Positions 50,866 through 59,406 of a stretch of 64,000 nucleotides of DNA are shown one piece after another (positions within the stretch are counted from its first letter, which is position 1; each line of letters opens with the position of its first letter). This DNA comes from Burkholderia cenocepacia. Lineage in GTDB: Bacteria; Pseudomonadota; Gammaproteobacteria; Burkholderiales; Burkholderiaceae. The notes under the pieces were generated by a model. That model worked only from the letters and a program-made list of their open reading frames with translations. It searched no databases and was not told the DNA's origin. The position numbers and the translations under genes were made by a program. The DNA lies in NCBI RefSeq assembly GCF_900446215.1, contig NZ_UAQZ01000017.1, forward strand, positions 367,151 through 431,150, written 5' to 3'.

Positions 50866-50882
50866 CCGTGCGCACTGCACGG
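50866..50882 (+). other. Short hairpin before the tail tube gene
   Basis: CCGTGC (50866-50871) and GCACGG (50877-50882) form a 6-pair stem with a 5-base loop. No T-run follows. Together with hairpins before the capsid and sheath genes it suggests a pattern. Confidence 0.45.
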
Positions 50883-50927
50883 CGATAACGCACGCCCGTT
50901 CCCAGTCAATAAATAAAGGAAATTAAC

Positions 50928-51368
50928 ATGGCCGGAAATTCAATGCAGCCATTGGGAACGCTTAACCGCGTTGCCGCACATGTTGTCTTTAACAGCTTTC
51001 CACAACTCAATATCGTTCCGGAAAACTTGGCTAAGGCGGGCGTCTCGATTGAACCGCAGGGCGCAGTCGTGACAATCATTGAAGCGATGACGGGCACTAT
51101 CAACAGCCCGGAACCGTATGTGCAAGTTCACTTGACTATCGCCCTCAACAAGACAAGCCCTGTAGCGGATTTGTTCAAGAGACAAATTCAGCAATATGGT
51201 GTTCTTGGTGATGTGGACGTATATACGGATTCCCCGGTTCTCTCGAAATACACGATCAAGAACGTTTCGATTCAATCGCAAGGTGCTGTAAATACGGCCG
51301 GTACAGACGGCTCATTTACTGTGACGCTCGCCGGGACGTGGTACGTCAACGACTCAATGTGGATCTAA
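50928..51368 (+). CDS. Tail tube protein
   Basis: 146 residues, beta-rich (KAGVSIEPQGAVVTIIEAMT, SPEPYVQVHLTIALNKTSPV, YTIKNVSIQSQGAVNTAG). It follows the sheath gene directly and precedes the tail-assembly chaperone, the standard place of the tube gene. It has the size expected for a myophage tube. Confidence 0.82.
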   Translation: MAGNSMQPLGTLNRVAAHVVFNSFPQLNIVPENLAKAGVSIEPQGAVVTIIEAMTGTINSPEPYVQVHLTIALNKTSPVADLFKRQIQQYGVLGDVDVYTDSPVLSKYTIKNVSIQSQGAVNTAGTDGSFTVTLAGTWYVNDSMWI

Positions 51369-51449
51369 AGTCAGACGCAATTTGATTAAAGCAGAGGGGG
51401 CGAGACGCCCCCTTTTTCAATAATTTTTTCAATAAAACGGATTACCAAC

Positions 51450-51983
51450 ATGTTTGAAAATCAACCTAAGCTGGATCGCAACCTAAATCTTGTGTTCGAA
51501 TTTGACAACGGAACCTATGCGTACGTGATGCCAATTTCGCACGATCTATGGCGCTCTTATCGTGTTCCGCTCGGAATTGCACTTGATGAAATTGCAAGTC
51601 TGCCCCGTGCAGGTCACGTTGTGGCCGCTGACCTATTCCGCGACGCGTGCGCATCACGTGGCATGGATGCGGAACCGTTCTTTGCGGAGATTAAACGCTG
51701 TACCACAGTTGGATTTCCAGATACGACTGACGGGTTCAAGACGCTTCCGTTCGGGTTGGCATTTAGTCAGGGAAAGATCAACGCGGAGGCACAAGACGAA
51801 ATTGAAAATTTTTTGTGCTTTTGGGAGGCAACCTTGCGGGCAAGGTGGGGCCGGGGCCTAACCCTTATTGCGCTTTCAATGTCCCAAGTGGTCAGTACGT
51901 CGTCAACCTTTACGGATTTTCTCGGTTCCTTGCAGACCTCGACAACGGACGTTGCTACGGACGAGAAGACCCCCGAAGCCTAA
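51450..51983 (+). CDS. Tail assembly chaperone, short form (gpG-like)
   Basis: 177 residues. Located between tube and tape-measure genes, the position of the G/GT chaperones of long-tailed phages. Its middle contains the canonical slippery heptamer A-AAT-TTT at 51806-51812 read in this frame. Ribosomes that do not slip end at 51983. The protein assists tape-measure folding and tube assembly. Confidence 0.8.
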   Translation: MFENQPKLDRNLNLVFEFDNGTYAYVMPISHDLWRSYRVPLGIALDEIASLPRAGHVVAADLFRDACASRGMDAEPFFAEIKRCTTVGFPDTTDGFKTLPFGLAFSQGKINAEAQDEIENFLCFWEATLRARWGRGLTLIALSMSQVVSTSSTFTDFLGSLQTSTTDVATDEKTPEA

Positions 51984-52123
51984 TCCATGCCGTACTGGAT
52001 TGGGTCGCAACGGAAGGTTGGCAAGCTTGCTACGGCGAAGACGCAGCAGAGGGACGATTTGACGGCTTTAAAGATGCGCACCACTACCGACAACGTTACT
52101 CCGATGACGCATATAACCATTAA
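51450..52123 (+). CDS. Tail assembly chaperone, -1 frameshift fusion (gpGT-like)
   Basis: Slipping at A-AAT-TTT (51806-51812) moves reading to the -1 frame, which stays open to the TAA at 52121-52123. The fusion is 224 residues: 121 from the first frame and 103 from the second (LLGGNLAGKVGPGPNPYCAF ... FDGFKDAHHYRQRYSDDAYN). The second frame alone has no ribosome site. Two-product tail chaperones with -1 slippage are conserved in tailed phages, which makes this a confident call. Confidence 0.8.
51806..51812 (+). promoter_or_regulatory. Programmed -1 frameshift site AAATTTT
   Basis: The heptamer reads A-AAT-TTT in the upstream frame (X-XXY-YYZ pattern) and is followed by TTG TGC TTT TGG. The -1 frame downstream is open for about 100 codons. 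Confidence 0.8.
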
Positions 52124-52138
52124 AAATTGAGGTAGACA

Positions 52139-54181
52139 ATGGCCGTCTCCATTCTGAAAATTCAAGTAGATCGAGCCGAAGCGGATCAATATTTCAAAGA
52201 CTTCAAGGCGTTTGACGATCAGCTACAAGGAATGCCGGATGCTTGGAAAGATGCACTCCGGAATGCAAAGCTCTTGCAAGCCGTTCAATTGAGTCTACAA
52301 CAAGGTCAAAAAAACCAAACGTCCGGCTTGAAGGATTCCAACAAGCAACTCACGGTAATGGAGAAGCATTGGAAGAACATCGGTGGAACGGTCAAGGGCA
52401 TCAACAAGGACGTGAAGGACGTAATGTCCAACGTCTCTAAATTGCTGCCCGGACTGAGCACCATTGGCGGGGTTGCTGGTCTGGCAAGCCTGCCCCTCTT
52501 GATGTTCGCGGGGTTCTCAAAGTTGATGAGTTCGTTCGGCGCTGATCGTGCAACGAACCTTCAAATGGGCGGAATCTCACAAGGTTCGCGCAAGGCGTTT
52601 GAGAACACGTACGGACGCTACGGATTCTCGGATGCGCAACTTCGCGCAGTAGCAGAGGCGCAGCGCGACCCCAACAAGCGGGCGGGCCTGATTCAAGCAC
52701 TCACAGCGGCCGGTATCAGCCAGCAAGAAGCGGCGCAGCTATCCGAACAGGGGACGGACGCCGGCGAGGTGATGAGCCGCCTTATCAACGCGTCACGCAC
52801 GGCAAATCCTCTGGTTCTGCGTGCAATGGGCGGACAGTTCATCACCCCCGAGCAAGTCACGACGGTTCAATCCGCCCAAGCTGGTGAGATTGAGGGTCTA
52901 CGCGGCGAGTACGAGCGGCAGACGCCCGAGCTGGACGCACGCGCGGCCGATCAACGTAAGGCGCTCGAATTCACCTCTCACCTGTCTGAAGTGTTCGAGA
53001 AAATCCGGGTTGGCGTGTTCAACAAGCTGATTGCGCTTGAGCCAAGCTTAGACAAGGTTGCAAAGTCGTTCGGCAAGCTGGTTACGAACGTACTCGACAG
53101 TCCGGGATTCAAACGATTCTTGGACGAACTGCCCGCACGCATCACGAAGTTCTCCGAATTCTTGACGAGCGACAGATTTACGGACGCGCTCAAGACAGTC
53201 ACCAACGACTTTTTCAAGCTGGCCGTAGTGCTCACACGGCTGACCGGGGTGATTTACAAGCTGTTGCCGGGAAGTCTTACGGGCAAGTACAAGAATCCGC
53301 AGGAGCTTCTAAAAACAACGAATGAGAGTATCGCGAAGGAAGAAGCTAACCTGAAGCTGGCGCAGCAACGCTACAAAGAAGCGGACGAATTGCAGAAGCA
53401 AGGGCATCCAATTCAAGCGGCAATCGCGCGCACCGGGGCCAGCCCTGAATCTATACGCGATTCACTGAAAGACCTGTACTCGAAGCGTGACGAACTGAAC
53501 GCGCAGATCGCAGCGGAAGCGGACGCGAACATCCCCAACACGGTCAACACGTACAGCGACGACGGCGGCATGCAGAAAACCGCCCTCACCTCAGATCGTA
53601 TGGCGGGGGCAACTTATGTGACGCCGGACGGGAAAGCACGCGGCCCCGCAACCGTCGATGAGAAAGCGCAGTTCATCGGGGAATTTATCGCAGAAGGACG
53701 GCGACGCGGCATGAAACCGGAAGCAATCGCCGGGGCACTCGGTTCCATCGCTCAGGAATCCGGTTACGACGTGTTCGTTCGAAATTCTATCGGTGCCTAC
53801 GGTGCCGCTCAGTGGCTTTCGAAGGACCGCCAGCGCGCGCTGGAGAAGTTCCGTAAGGAGCACCCTGCATGGTCGGAAATGAAGGTGCAAGCCGCGTTCC
53901 ACTGGCAAGAAGCCGCAGCACAAAAGGGGCTATTGCAGAAGTTGAATAGCGCCCGCTCGATAGAGGAAGCGGCAACGATCCATCGCAGGGATTACGAGCG
54001 TCCCGCAGAAGCAGAGGCGAACGACGCGAAGCGAGCGCAATACGGCATGCAGGCGTTCAACAGCTACGGCGACGTAATGCGCGGGACAGTGCAAACCGTC
54101 GCGGGCGTCAAAGTCAATGTGGTTGTGCAGAACCAAACAGGCGCGAACTTGACAGCGAACGCGGCGGCATCGGCTACTTAA
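52139..54181 (+). CDS. Tail tape measure protein with C-terminal lysozyme-like domain
   Basis: 680 residues. The N-terminal part has coiled coils and a hydrophobic stretch (GGVAGLASLPLLMFAGFSKL), and the middle is helical (VFEKIRVGVFNKLIALEPSL). The C-terminal ~150 residues have a phage-tail-lysozyme layout: AIAGALGSIAQESGYDVFVR with a Glu in the active-site position, then GAYGAAQWLSKDRQRALEKF. It sets tail length and locally digests peptidoglycan. Its stop is inside a 29-base tandem repeat. Confidence 0.85.
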   Translation: MAVSILKIQVDRAEADQYFKDFKAFDDQLQGMPDAWKDALRNAKLLQAVQLSLQQGQKNQTSGLKDSNKQLTVMEKHWKNIGGTVKGINKDVKDVMSNVSKLLPGLSTIGGVAGLASLPLLMFAGFSKLMSSFGADRATNLQMGGISQGSRKAFENTYGRYGFSDAQLRAVAEAQRDPNKRAGLIQALTAAGISQQEAAQLSEQGTDAGEVMSRLINASRTANPLVLRAMGGQFITPEQVTTVQSAQAGEIEGLRGEYERQTPELDARAADQRKALEFTSHLSEVFEKIRVGVFNKLIALEPSLDKVAKSFGKLVTNVLDSPGFKRFLDELPARITKFSEFLTSDRFTDALKTVTNDFFKLAVVLTRLTGVIYKLLPGSLTGKYKNPQELLKTTNESIAKEEANLKLAQQRYKEADELQKQGHPIQAAIARTGASPESIRDSLKDLYSKRDELNAQIAAEADANIPNTVNTYSDDGGMQKTALTSDRMAGATYVTPDGKARGPATVDEKAQFIGEFIAEGRRRGMKPEAIAGALGSIAQESGYDVFVRNSIGAYGAAQWLSKDRQRALEKFRKEHPAWSEMKVQAAFHWQEAAAQKGLLQKLNSARSIEEAATIHRRDYERPAEAEANDAKRAQYGMQAFNSYGDVMRGTVQTVAGVKVNVVVQNQTGANLTANAAASAT

Positions 54182-54203
54182 AAGGAAAACAACTATGTCA
54201 ATG
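54175..54203 (+). repeat. 29-base tandem repeat, copy 1 (with ribosome site and ATG)
   Basis: The unit runs from TACTTAAAAGG to ATGTCAATG and includes the tape-measure stop, AAGGAAAAC and ATG at 54195. A second copy starts at 54204, is interrupted after TACTTA by the IS element, and its remainder lies at 55124-55149. Confidence 0.9.
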
Positions 54204-54209
54204 TACTTA

Positions 54210-55123
54210 GAGACGGTTTCAAAAAGGCCCGGTGGGGCTGTTAACTTGCGCGGCGAGCTGTTAACCTCAGGCATCGGAACAACTGAGACCGAGGAGATGG
54301 CCAAGCCGATCATTGACGACGAACTGTGGACATTGATCGAGCCGTTATTGCCGCCACCCAAGCCGCGGCGCGAGAAAAACCCAGGCCGCCTGCCTGTTTC
54401 GAATCGCGCCGCGCTGACCGGCATCCTGTTCGTTCTCAAGACCGGACTGCGCTGGCGCGACCTGCCCGCCGAGATGGGCTGCGGCTCGGGCGTGACTTGC
54501 TGGCGACGGCTACGCGATTGGCAGGCTGCGGGCGTATGGGATCGCCTGCACGAATTGCTGCTTGCGAAGCTGCGAGCAGCAGACCAAATCGATTTCTCGC
54601 GAGCCGCAGTCGATTCCTCATCGATTCGCGCCGTTGGGGCGGGCCAAAAACTGGGCCAAACCCCACCGATCGCGCGCGACCAGGTTCTAAGCACCCCATC
54701 GTCACCGACGCCAATGGCACGCCGCTCGCGGCGATCCTGACCGGCGCGAACGTTCACGATGTCACGCAGCTGCTGCCGCTGATCGATGCGATTCCGCCAA
54801 TTCGTGGGTTGCGCGGCCACCCACTGCAGAGACCGCGCGTGGTCTACGCCGATCGCGGTTACGACTCTGAGCGGCATCGACGCGCGTTGCGCGATCGCGG
54901 TATCGAGCCGGTTATCGCCAAGCGCCGCACCGAACATGGCAGCGGCCTTGGAAAATATCGCTGGGTCGTTGAACGCACGCATGCCTGGCTGCATCACTTC
55001 CGTCGTCTCCGCATTCGTTTCGAGCGCCGTGCAGACATTCACGGCGCGTTCCTCAAACTCGGTTGCTGCCTGATCTGCTGGAATACCCTTCGGCGGGCCG
55101 ACCAGTCTTTATGAAACCGTCTC
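54210..55123 (+). mobile_element. IS5-family insertion sequence, IS402-like (914 bp)
   Basis: Ends GAGACGGTTTCA (54210-54221) and its complement at 55112-55123 are perfect for 12 bases, with further partial matches. The element is flanked by TTA on both sides (54207-54209 and 55124-55126), a TNA target duplication as in the IS427 group. It contains one transposase gene in two frames. Length and family fit IS402-type elements known from B. cepacia. It inserted in the second copy of a 29-base tandem repeat, leaving phage translation signals on both sides. Confidence 0.85.
54297..55114 (+). CDS. IS5-family transposase (two frames, -1 frameshift)
   Basis: The first frame from ATG 54297 (MAKPIIDDELWTLIEPLLPP) gives the N-terminal domain and the first catalytic Asp (FSRAAVDSSSIRA). 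Near the A-run at 54646-54650 the reading must shift by -1 to continue TGPNPTDRARPGSKHPIVTD, followed by VVYADRGYDS (second Asp) and WVVERTHAWLHH (Glu), giving a complete DDE enzyme of about 270 residues ending at 55114. Such shifts are known in this IS group. The frame is also open from the phage ATG at 54195, so a fusion with a 34-residue leader is possible. Confidence 0.82.
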
Positions 55124-55149
55124 TTAAAAGGAAAACAACTATGTCAATG
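55124..55149 (+). repeat. Remainder of tandem repeat copy 2
   Basis: TTAAAAGG to ATGTCAATG, identical to 54178-54203. It supplies the ribosome site and ATG (55141) of the downstream phage gene after the IS insertion. Confidence 0.9.
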
Positions 55150-55803
55150 ACGCGTGACGCATGGGAAGCAATCTATCAGAAAAATCCCATATTTCTAAAC
55201 GGGGGCGTCATGGGGAATTCCAACATCCCCCTCCCTATCGGCTCGCTCTTGTCTCTGTCTACATCGGGCGTCTCATCGATTTTGTCTCTATTGGGAAACG
55301 GTGCACCAATCTCTCTGAACCAAATTGCGTTCCGCCCCGCACCGGGAACCGCTCTCTTTCAGGCGCAGAATCCGACGTATCCCACTGCCGATATGCGCAC
55401 GGCCGCGAACGCTTCTATCCTGCTCCCTACTCAAGTCACAATGACTATGGAGTTTCCCGCGCAGGGTGCGGGTGGATATGAAGTCAAAGCCGCTGCTCTG
55501 GCTGCGCTAAAGTCGATCTTGAATCGCCATCAACAGGAAGGCGGCACATTTACGGTTGTTCACCCAGCCGATATTTATACGGGTTGTCTGCTCAATCAAC
55601 TAGTAGACGCAACCAGCCGGGGCAATCAACCGGCCGTTACGTGGCAATGGGTTTTCGATCAGCCGCTAACTACCCAATCGTCCCCACTTGGTGATTTTCT
55701 AAATAGCACGATGAGCGCCATAACCAATGGCGCACAGGATTTGAGCGGATCACTTGGGACGCTCGTTGATAACGTCGGCAACGCCCTACAGAACATATTT
55801 TAA
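55141..55803 (+). CDS. Tail/baseplate adaptor candidate
   Basis: 220 residues from ATG 55141 (MSMTRDAWEAIYQKNPIFLN). A Gly/Ser/Leu-rich segment (GSLLSLSTSGVSSILSLLGN) precedes a globular part (GYEVKAAALAALKSILNRHQ). In related myophages a gene here encodes a hub-associated or tail-initiation protein. The start is preserved by the repeat next to the IS. The family is not recognised. Confidence 0.65.
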   Translation: MSMTRDAWEAIYQKNPIFLNGGVMGNSNIPLPIGSLLSLSTSGVSSILSLLGNGAPISLNQIAFRPAPGTALFQAQNPTYPTADMRTAANASILLPTQVTMTMEFPAQGAGGYEVKAAALAALKSILNRHQQEGGTFTVVHPADIYTGCLLNQLVDATSRGNQPAVTWQWVFDQPLTTQSSPLGDFLNSTMSAITNGAQDLSGSLGTLVDNVGNALQNIF

Positions 55804-55812
55804 GAGACAACT

Positions 55813-56100
55813 ATGGTTTCGGAAAACACTCTTTATGTTTCGTTCAATCCGGACCCGAAAAATGGATGGTCCTATTCTTTTTCAGGGACGGACTTGAACG
55901 GTCGCACGCAGGTATACACATTGTTTGCTTGGTACAACCACTACAGCAATCGCTACTACCTTCGCGCCGTATCGGCAAACCAGACAATGTATTTGCCGCT
56001 CGTAGAAAGTCCGGACGACATGGACATTCCATTGAATGCTGCGTATCTCGCTACGCCGATCATCTATCGGGCTAGTTCAATGGTGTTGGAAATCGGGTGA
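55813..56100 (+). CDS. Baseplate plug-like protein
   Basis: 95 residues, beta-type (TLYVSFNPDPKNGWSYSFSG, YNHYSNRYYLRAVSANQTMY). Small proteins of this kind before the hub gene are the baseplate plug of Pam3-like myophages. Position and size fit. Confidence 0.65.
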   Translation: MVSENTLYVSFNPDPKNGWSYSFSGTDLNGRTQVYTLFAWYNHYSNRYYLRAVSANQTMYLPLVESPDDMDIPLNAAYLATPIIYRASSMVLEIG

Positions 56101-56104
56101 TTGA

Positions 56105-57280
56105 ATGCGGTACTACAAGCTAACATTTCTTCCGCCCATTCCAACCGCAAGCGATCCAAATCCGGTTCAATCACTGCCTACAGCAATGCAACGGGTGTTG
56201 GTGCCGGGGACCGGCGAAACCCGGAAACTGTCAGACGGAACGACGCAAGGTGTAGCGACATACATTCTCGAATCGACCAACCCAAGTGCTCTACAGGTAG
56301 AAATTAACTGCATGCTCGGCGGCTCCGGGTACACCCCCACCGATCTAGGTTCGAACTACGTGAAAATATGGGGATTGCCTGTCGAAGCCATTGCCGATAT
56401 CTCCAAACTGAACGGGTGGGTTATCCGCGTACAGGCCGGATTCGATAGGAATAGTCTGCCACTTGGTAGAAAACTCGCGAACGTAACAGGCTCCGATAAC
56501 GTCATTATCGAGGGGCAGATACAGTTTCCGTACGGCAATGCAATCCGCCCTGAGTTTGTAGTCTTTCTTCCTATCGCGCGCACGGTCATCAATGATCAAG
56601 TTCAAGCGCCTGTCGGAGCGAGCGCACCTATATTTCACGGCAAGAAGGGCGAGAAACTCTCAGACGTGGTGGCACGCACGTTCAGCCAATACTACCCCGG
56701 CATTCAGCCGGAAATAAATATTAGCGACACGATCACGCTATACGAGGACCAGATGCACGCGATATCGAGCTTGCAAGACTTCGCCAATATGGTGAACGTG
56801 CAGTCGAAAGCCTGTCTGCGTTCTCAATATCCTTCATACATGGGCGTCATTTCGCGCTTCGTTGGCGATAAGTTCGTTATGAGTGACGTTATCGCTCCGC
56901 TCGGAACCGCACCCAAGGTCATCGACACCATCGACATGATTGGCGTACCGCAAACCGTAGACAGTCAGAACGTACACGTCTCCTGTCCTATGCGCGCGGA
57001 CATTCGGTCATTCGATTTGATCGAGTTGAATACACCTGCGCTCGTTCTATCGGTATCAGCATCAACGGCTATCACTGCGATTGGTTGGCCCCGCGATTTG
57101 GTTGGCGTCTTCCAAGTTCTCAGCGTGCACCATGTCGGCAACAGTCGCGCTCCTGACGGGACAGGATGGGCTACGCACATGCTCATCAATGCCAACCCGG
57201 TTACTCCGTCCGACTACGGTATGCCGCTCAACAGTCAGACGCCGCAGAAGACGACACCGCAAGCATACGGAAATAACTGA
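56105..57280 (+). CDS. Baseplate hub protein (gp27/gpD-like)
   Basis: 391 residues. Beta-rich N-terminal part with ILESTNPSALQVEINCMLGG, then DTITLYEDQMHAISSLQDFA and KFVMSDVIAPLGTAPKVIDT. Long-tail phage hubs have this type of layout and position, following the plug protein. It connects the tube to the spike. Confidence 0.72.
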   Translation: MRYYKLTFLPPIPTASDPNPVQSLPTAMQRVLVPGTGETRKLSDGTTQGVATYILESTNPSALQVEINCMLGGSGYTPTDLGSNYVKIWGLPVEAIADISKLNGWVIRVQAGFDRNSLPLGRKLANVTGSDNVIIEGQIQFPYGNAIRPEFVVFLPIARTVINDQVQAPVGASAPIFHGKKGEKLSDVVARTFSQYYPGIQPEINISDTITLYEDQMHAISSLQDFANMVNVQSKACLRSQYPSYMGVISRFVGDKFVMSDVIAPLGTAPKVIDTIDMIGVPQTVDSQNVHVSCPMRADIRSFDLIELNTPALVLSVSASTAITAIGWPRDLVGVFQVLSVHHVGNSRAPDGTGWATHMLINANPVTPSDYGMPLNSQTPQKTTPQAYGNN

Positions 57281-57281
57281 T

Positions 57282-57707
57282 ATGGAGATAAACCTAGGAG
57301 TTATCGAGCAAGCGTACAAAGACGGAACGACAGTTCCAGAGGTTGCACGGTATCTAGAGGATGAATATGGCGTGATGCAGGTGTTCGTTGACTTGCACCT
57401 GAAGGAAATCAGCGGCTCGGTTGCTCAGGCTGTTGCTGACGCGATGGACGATCAATTGATGGGTCTGCCGGTGTCGCCTGACATTTATCAGGCGGCGATG
57501 GAAGAAATACAGTCTGCATTTCGCAACTTCTTAGATCACGAAGAATATCCGGCGCAGTCCTTCCCGCAAGTTCCAACACAGGCAGCGCTTGACGGCGTGA
57601 ATCATCGCCTGCTACATCCCTACGCAAGCAAGAACCCATCGCGCCCGTCGTTCATCGATACCGGCGAATATCAAATTTCTTTCCGCGCATGGGTTGATTC
57701 TCAATAG
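57282..57707 (+). CDS. Unknown baseplate-region protein
   Basis: 141 residues from ATG 57282, one base after the hub stop codon. It starts MEINLGVIEQAYKDGTTVPE and is acidic, with helical start and a defined C-terminal part (FIDTGEYQISFRAWVDSQ). No family recognised. Its position between hub and gp25-like genes suggests a baseplate or wedge role. Confidence 0.6.
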   Translation: MEINLGVIEQAYKDGTTVPEVARYLEDEYGVMQVFVDLHLKEISGSVAQAVADAMDDQLMGLPVSPDIYQAAMEEIQSAFRNFLDHEEYPAQSFPQVPTQAALDGVNHRLLHPYASKNPSRPSFIDTGEYQISFRAWVDSQ

Positions 57708-57711
57708 CAAA

Positions 57712-57724
57712 CCCCACTTTTATA
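57712..57724 (+). promoter_or_regulatory. Repeated CCCCACTTTTATA element (copy 2)
   Basis: Identical to 44054-44066. It is followed by TATAAAAAGAGG and then the ATG at 57741. Confidence 0.45.
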
Positions 57725-57740
57725 TAAAAAGAGGTCAATC

Positions 57741-58139
57741 ATGGCTCGAATATTTGGACGAGCCGTAGACCCAGCTACGGGCACATTTAGACGCGACGAT
57801 GACGGCGCGTATTACTGGGAAACGGTGGAAACACCAGACACGGGCGACGCATCGCAATTTTGGATAACCGCCCTAATACAAAATCTACAACTCGTACTAG
57901 GCGAATCTCCATTCAACGGAAATTCCGGAATCCCTGTCTTTAAGGCCATTGAGACGCAGGCTCCGCCAGATTTGTACGTGCAACTCATTCAACAAAAGTA
58001 CGCCCCCTATTTCCTTACCCTGACGATTACACGCGTTCCTCAATTCCAAAAAAGAGGCGACGGGACGATGGCTCTGACTTATAACGTCACTGCGGTTCTA
58101 AAAAATGGCGGGCTGTATCAACAAGACATTACAGGTTGA
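57741..58139 (+). CDS. gp25-like baseplate wedge protein
   Basis: 132 residues. QFWITALIQNLQLVLGESPF and NGNSGIPVFKAIETQAPPDL resemble the gp25/gpW baseplate family, and the gene directly precedes the J-like gene as in other contractile tails. The end (RGDGTMALTYNVTAVLKNGG) is beta-rich. Confidence 0.7.
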   Translation: MARIFGRAVDPATGTFRRDDDGAYYWETVETPDTGDASQFWITALIQNLQLVLGESPFNGNSGIPVFKAIETQAPPDLYVQLIQQKYAPYFLTLTITRVPQFQKRGDGTMALTYNVTAVLKNGGLYQQDITG

Positions 58140-58142
58140 TCT

Positions 58143-59351
58143 ATGGCGCTCACCACTCCAATTACAACGAGCGGGCTAGTTCCGCGCGACCCCGCAGAGA
58201 TTCAAGCGGACATTATCACGCGTGTGACAAGAGCGCGTCCGGGATATACGGCGAACATTCCCGGTTCGATGGTTGACGACATTCTCGGCACTGAGGTTGC
58301 AGCCGTCACGCTGATGGAACAGGCCCGCGTCGAAACCATCAACAGCCTCACAAGCCCGACAGCGCAGCCGTACATTTTGAACCGCATCGGGACACAACTT
58401 GGAGTGCAGCCCGGAACCGTCACAAACGGGTCCGTTGACGTGGTTGCCGTGAACTCGACGCCCGGATTCGTGTTCAACAAGGGCTTCATTATCTCGGACG
58501 GCAACAAGCAATACGTTCTGACGACACCCACGGCAGTCAAGCCGGACGGCACTACCGATCCGATGAACTTCGTTTGCCAAACCCCCGGCACGTTCGCTAT
58601 CCCGGCTGGCACGGTCAAAATTCTGGTTACGGGGTTGCCTGACGGTATTACCGTCAACCTGAGCAACCCGCAGGACGGCGTACCCGGCAAAGCCCAAGAG
58701 GACATTTCGTCTTATCGTGCGCGCATCATGGAGACACAACGCGCCGTGTCTCAGGGCTTCATTTCCACGCTTCGGACTACCCTACAACAAGTGCCCGGTG
58801 TCTCTAGCCGTCTTATCTCCATTGCGTATACCGGTTCCGATATTACGGCAGGCTACCGCGTGATCGTCGGCGGCGGAGACGATACAGCCGTTGCCGTGGC
58901 GATCTTTACGTCCATGTTCGACCTGCCCGCGCTGATGCAGTCCACGGACGCCTCACGCAACGTCACGGTCAACCTGCGTGATGGATCAGACACGTACGCC
59001 ATTCCGTTTGTCAGGCCGCTACAGCAGAGCGTAGGCGTTACCGTCACGTGGAACACGTTGAGCGGCAACGTCATCAGCGACGATGCCGTTACGCAGGTAG
59101 TGCAGCCCGCAGTATTGGCCTACATCAACGGCATTCAGGGCGGCGGATACATCAACGAAAACGTGCTGCGCAAGCGCGTGACAGACGCAATGTCTACGGT
59201 CCTTCCTGAGGAAGACATTACGCGGTTGGTGTTCGGGTACACCATCGATGGCGCGGTCGTGGCACCGCCCGCAGGCGAGCAAGAAATCAAGGGCAACGAC
59301 GAAGGTTATTTCGTCACGAACGTTGCGGCTATCTCTGTTGTGCGCGGCTAA
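58143..59351 (+). CDS. Baseplate J-like protein
   Basis: 402 residues with the baseplate-J layout: N-terminal PRDPAEIQADIITRVTRARP, the body GKAQEDISSYRARIMETQRA and YTGSDITAGYRVIVGGGDDT, and a C-terminal domain with GGGYINENVLRKRVTDAMST. It forms the wedges of the baseplate. It begins 3 bases after the gp25-like gene. Confidence 0.9.
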   Translation: MALTTPITTSGLVPRDPAEIQADIITRVTRARPGYTANIPGSMVDDILGTEVAAVTLMEQARVETINSLTSPTAQPYILNRIGTQLGVQPGTVTNGSVDVVAVNSTPGFVFNKGFIISDGNKQYVLTTPTAVKPDGTTDPMNFVCQTPGTFAIPAGTVKILVTGLPDGITVNLSNPQDGVPGKAQEDISSYRARIMETQRAVSQGFISTLRTTLQQVPGVSSRLISIAYTGSDITAGYRVIVGGGDDTAVAVAIFTSMFDLPALMQSTDASRNVTVNLRDGSDTYAIPFVRPLQQSVGVTVTWNTLSGNVISDDAVTQVVQPAVLAYINGIQGGGYINENVLRKRVTDAMSTVLPEEDITRLVFGYTIDGAVVAPPAGEQEIKGNDEGYFVTNVAAISVVRG

Positions 59352-59384
59352 TAGAAATCCAATCCACGCTACGCAAGCACGAAT

Positions 59385-59396
59385 CAATTATATATA
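59385..59396 (+). promoter_or_regulatory. Repeated CAATTATATATA element (copy 2)
   Basis: Identical to 45986-45997 and placed 11 bases before the tail-fibre ATG at 59407. Confidence 0.45.
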
Positions 59397-59406
59397 AGAG
59401 GCTTCA

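Noticed and set aside
54195..54296. Phage protein starting at 54195 as a separate gene
   Set aside because: Only its first codons are phage sequence; it runs into the IS and is better described as a repeat copy in frame with the transposase.
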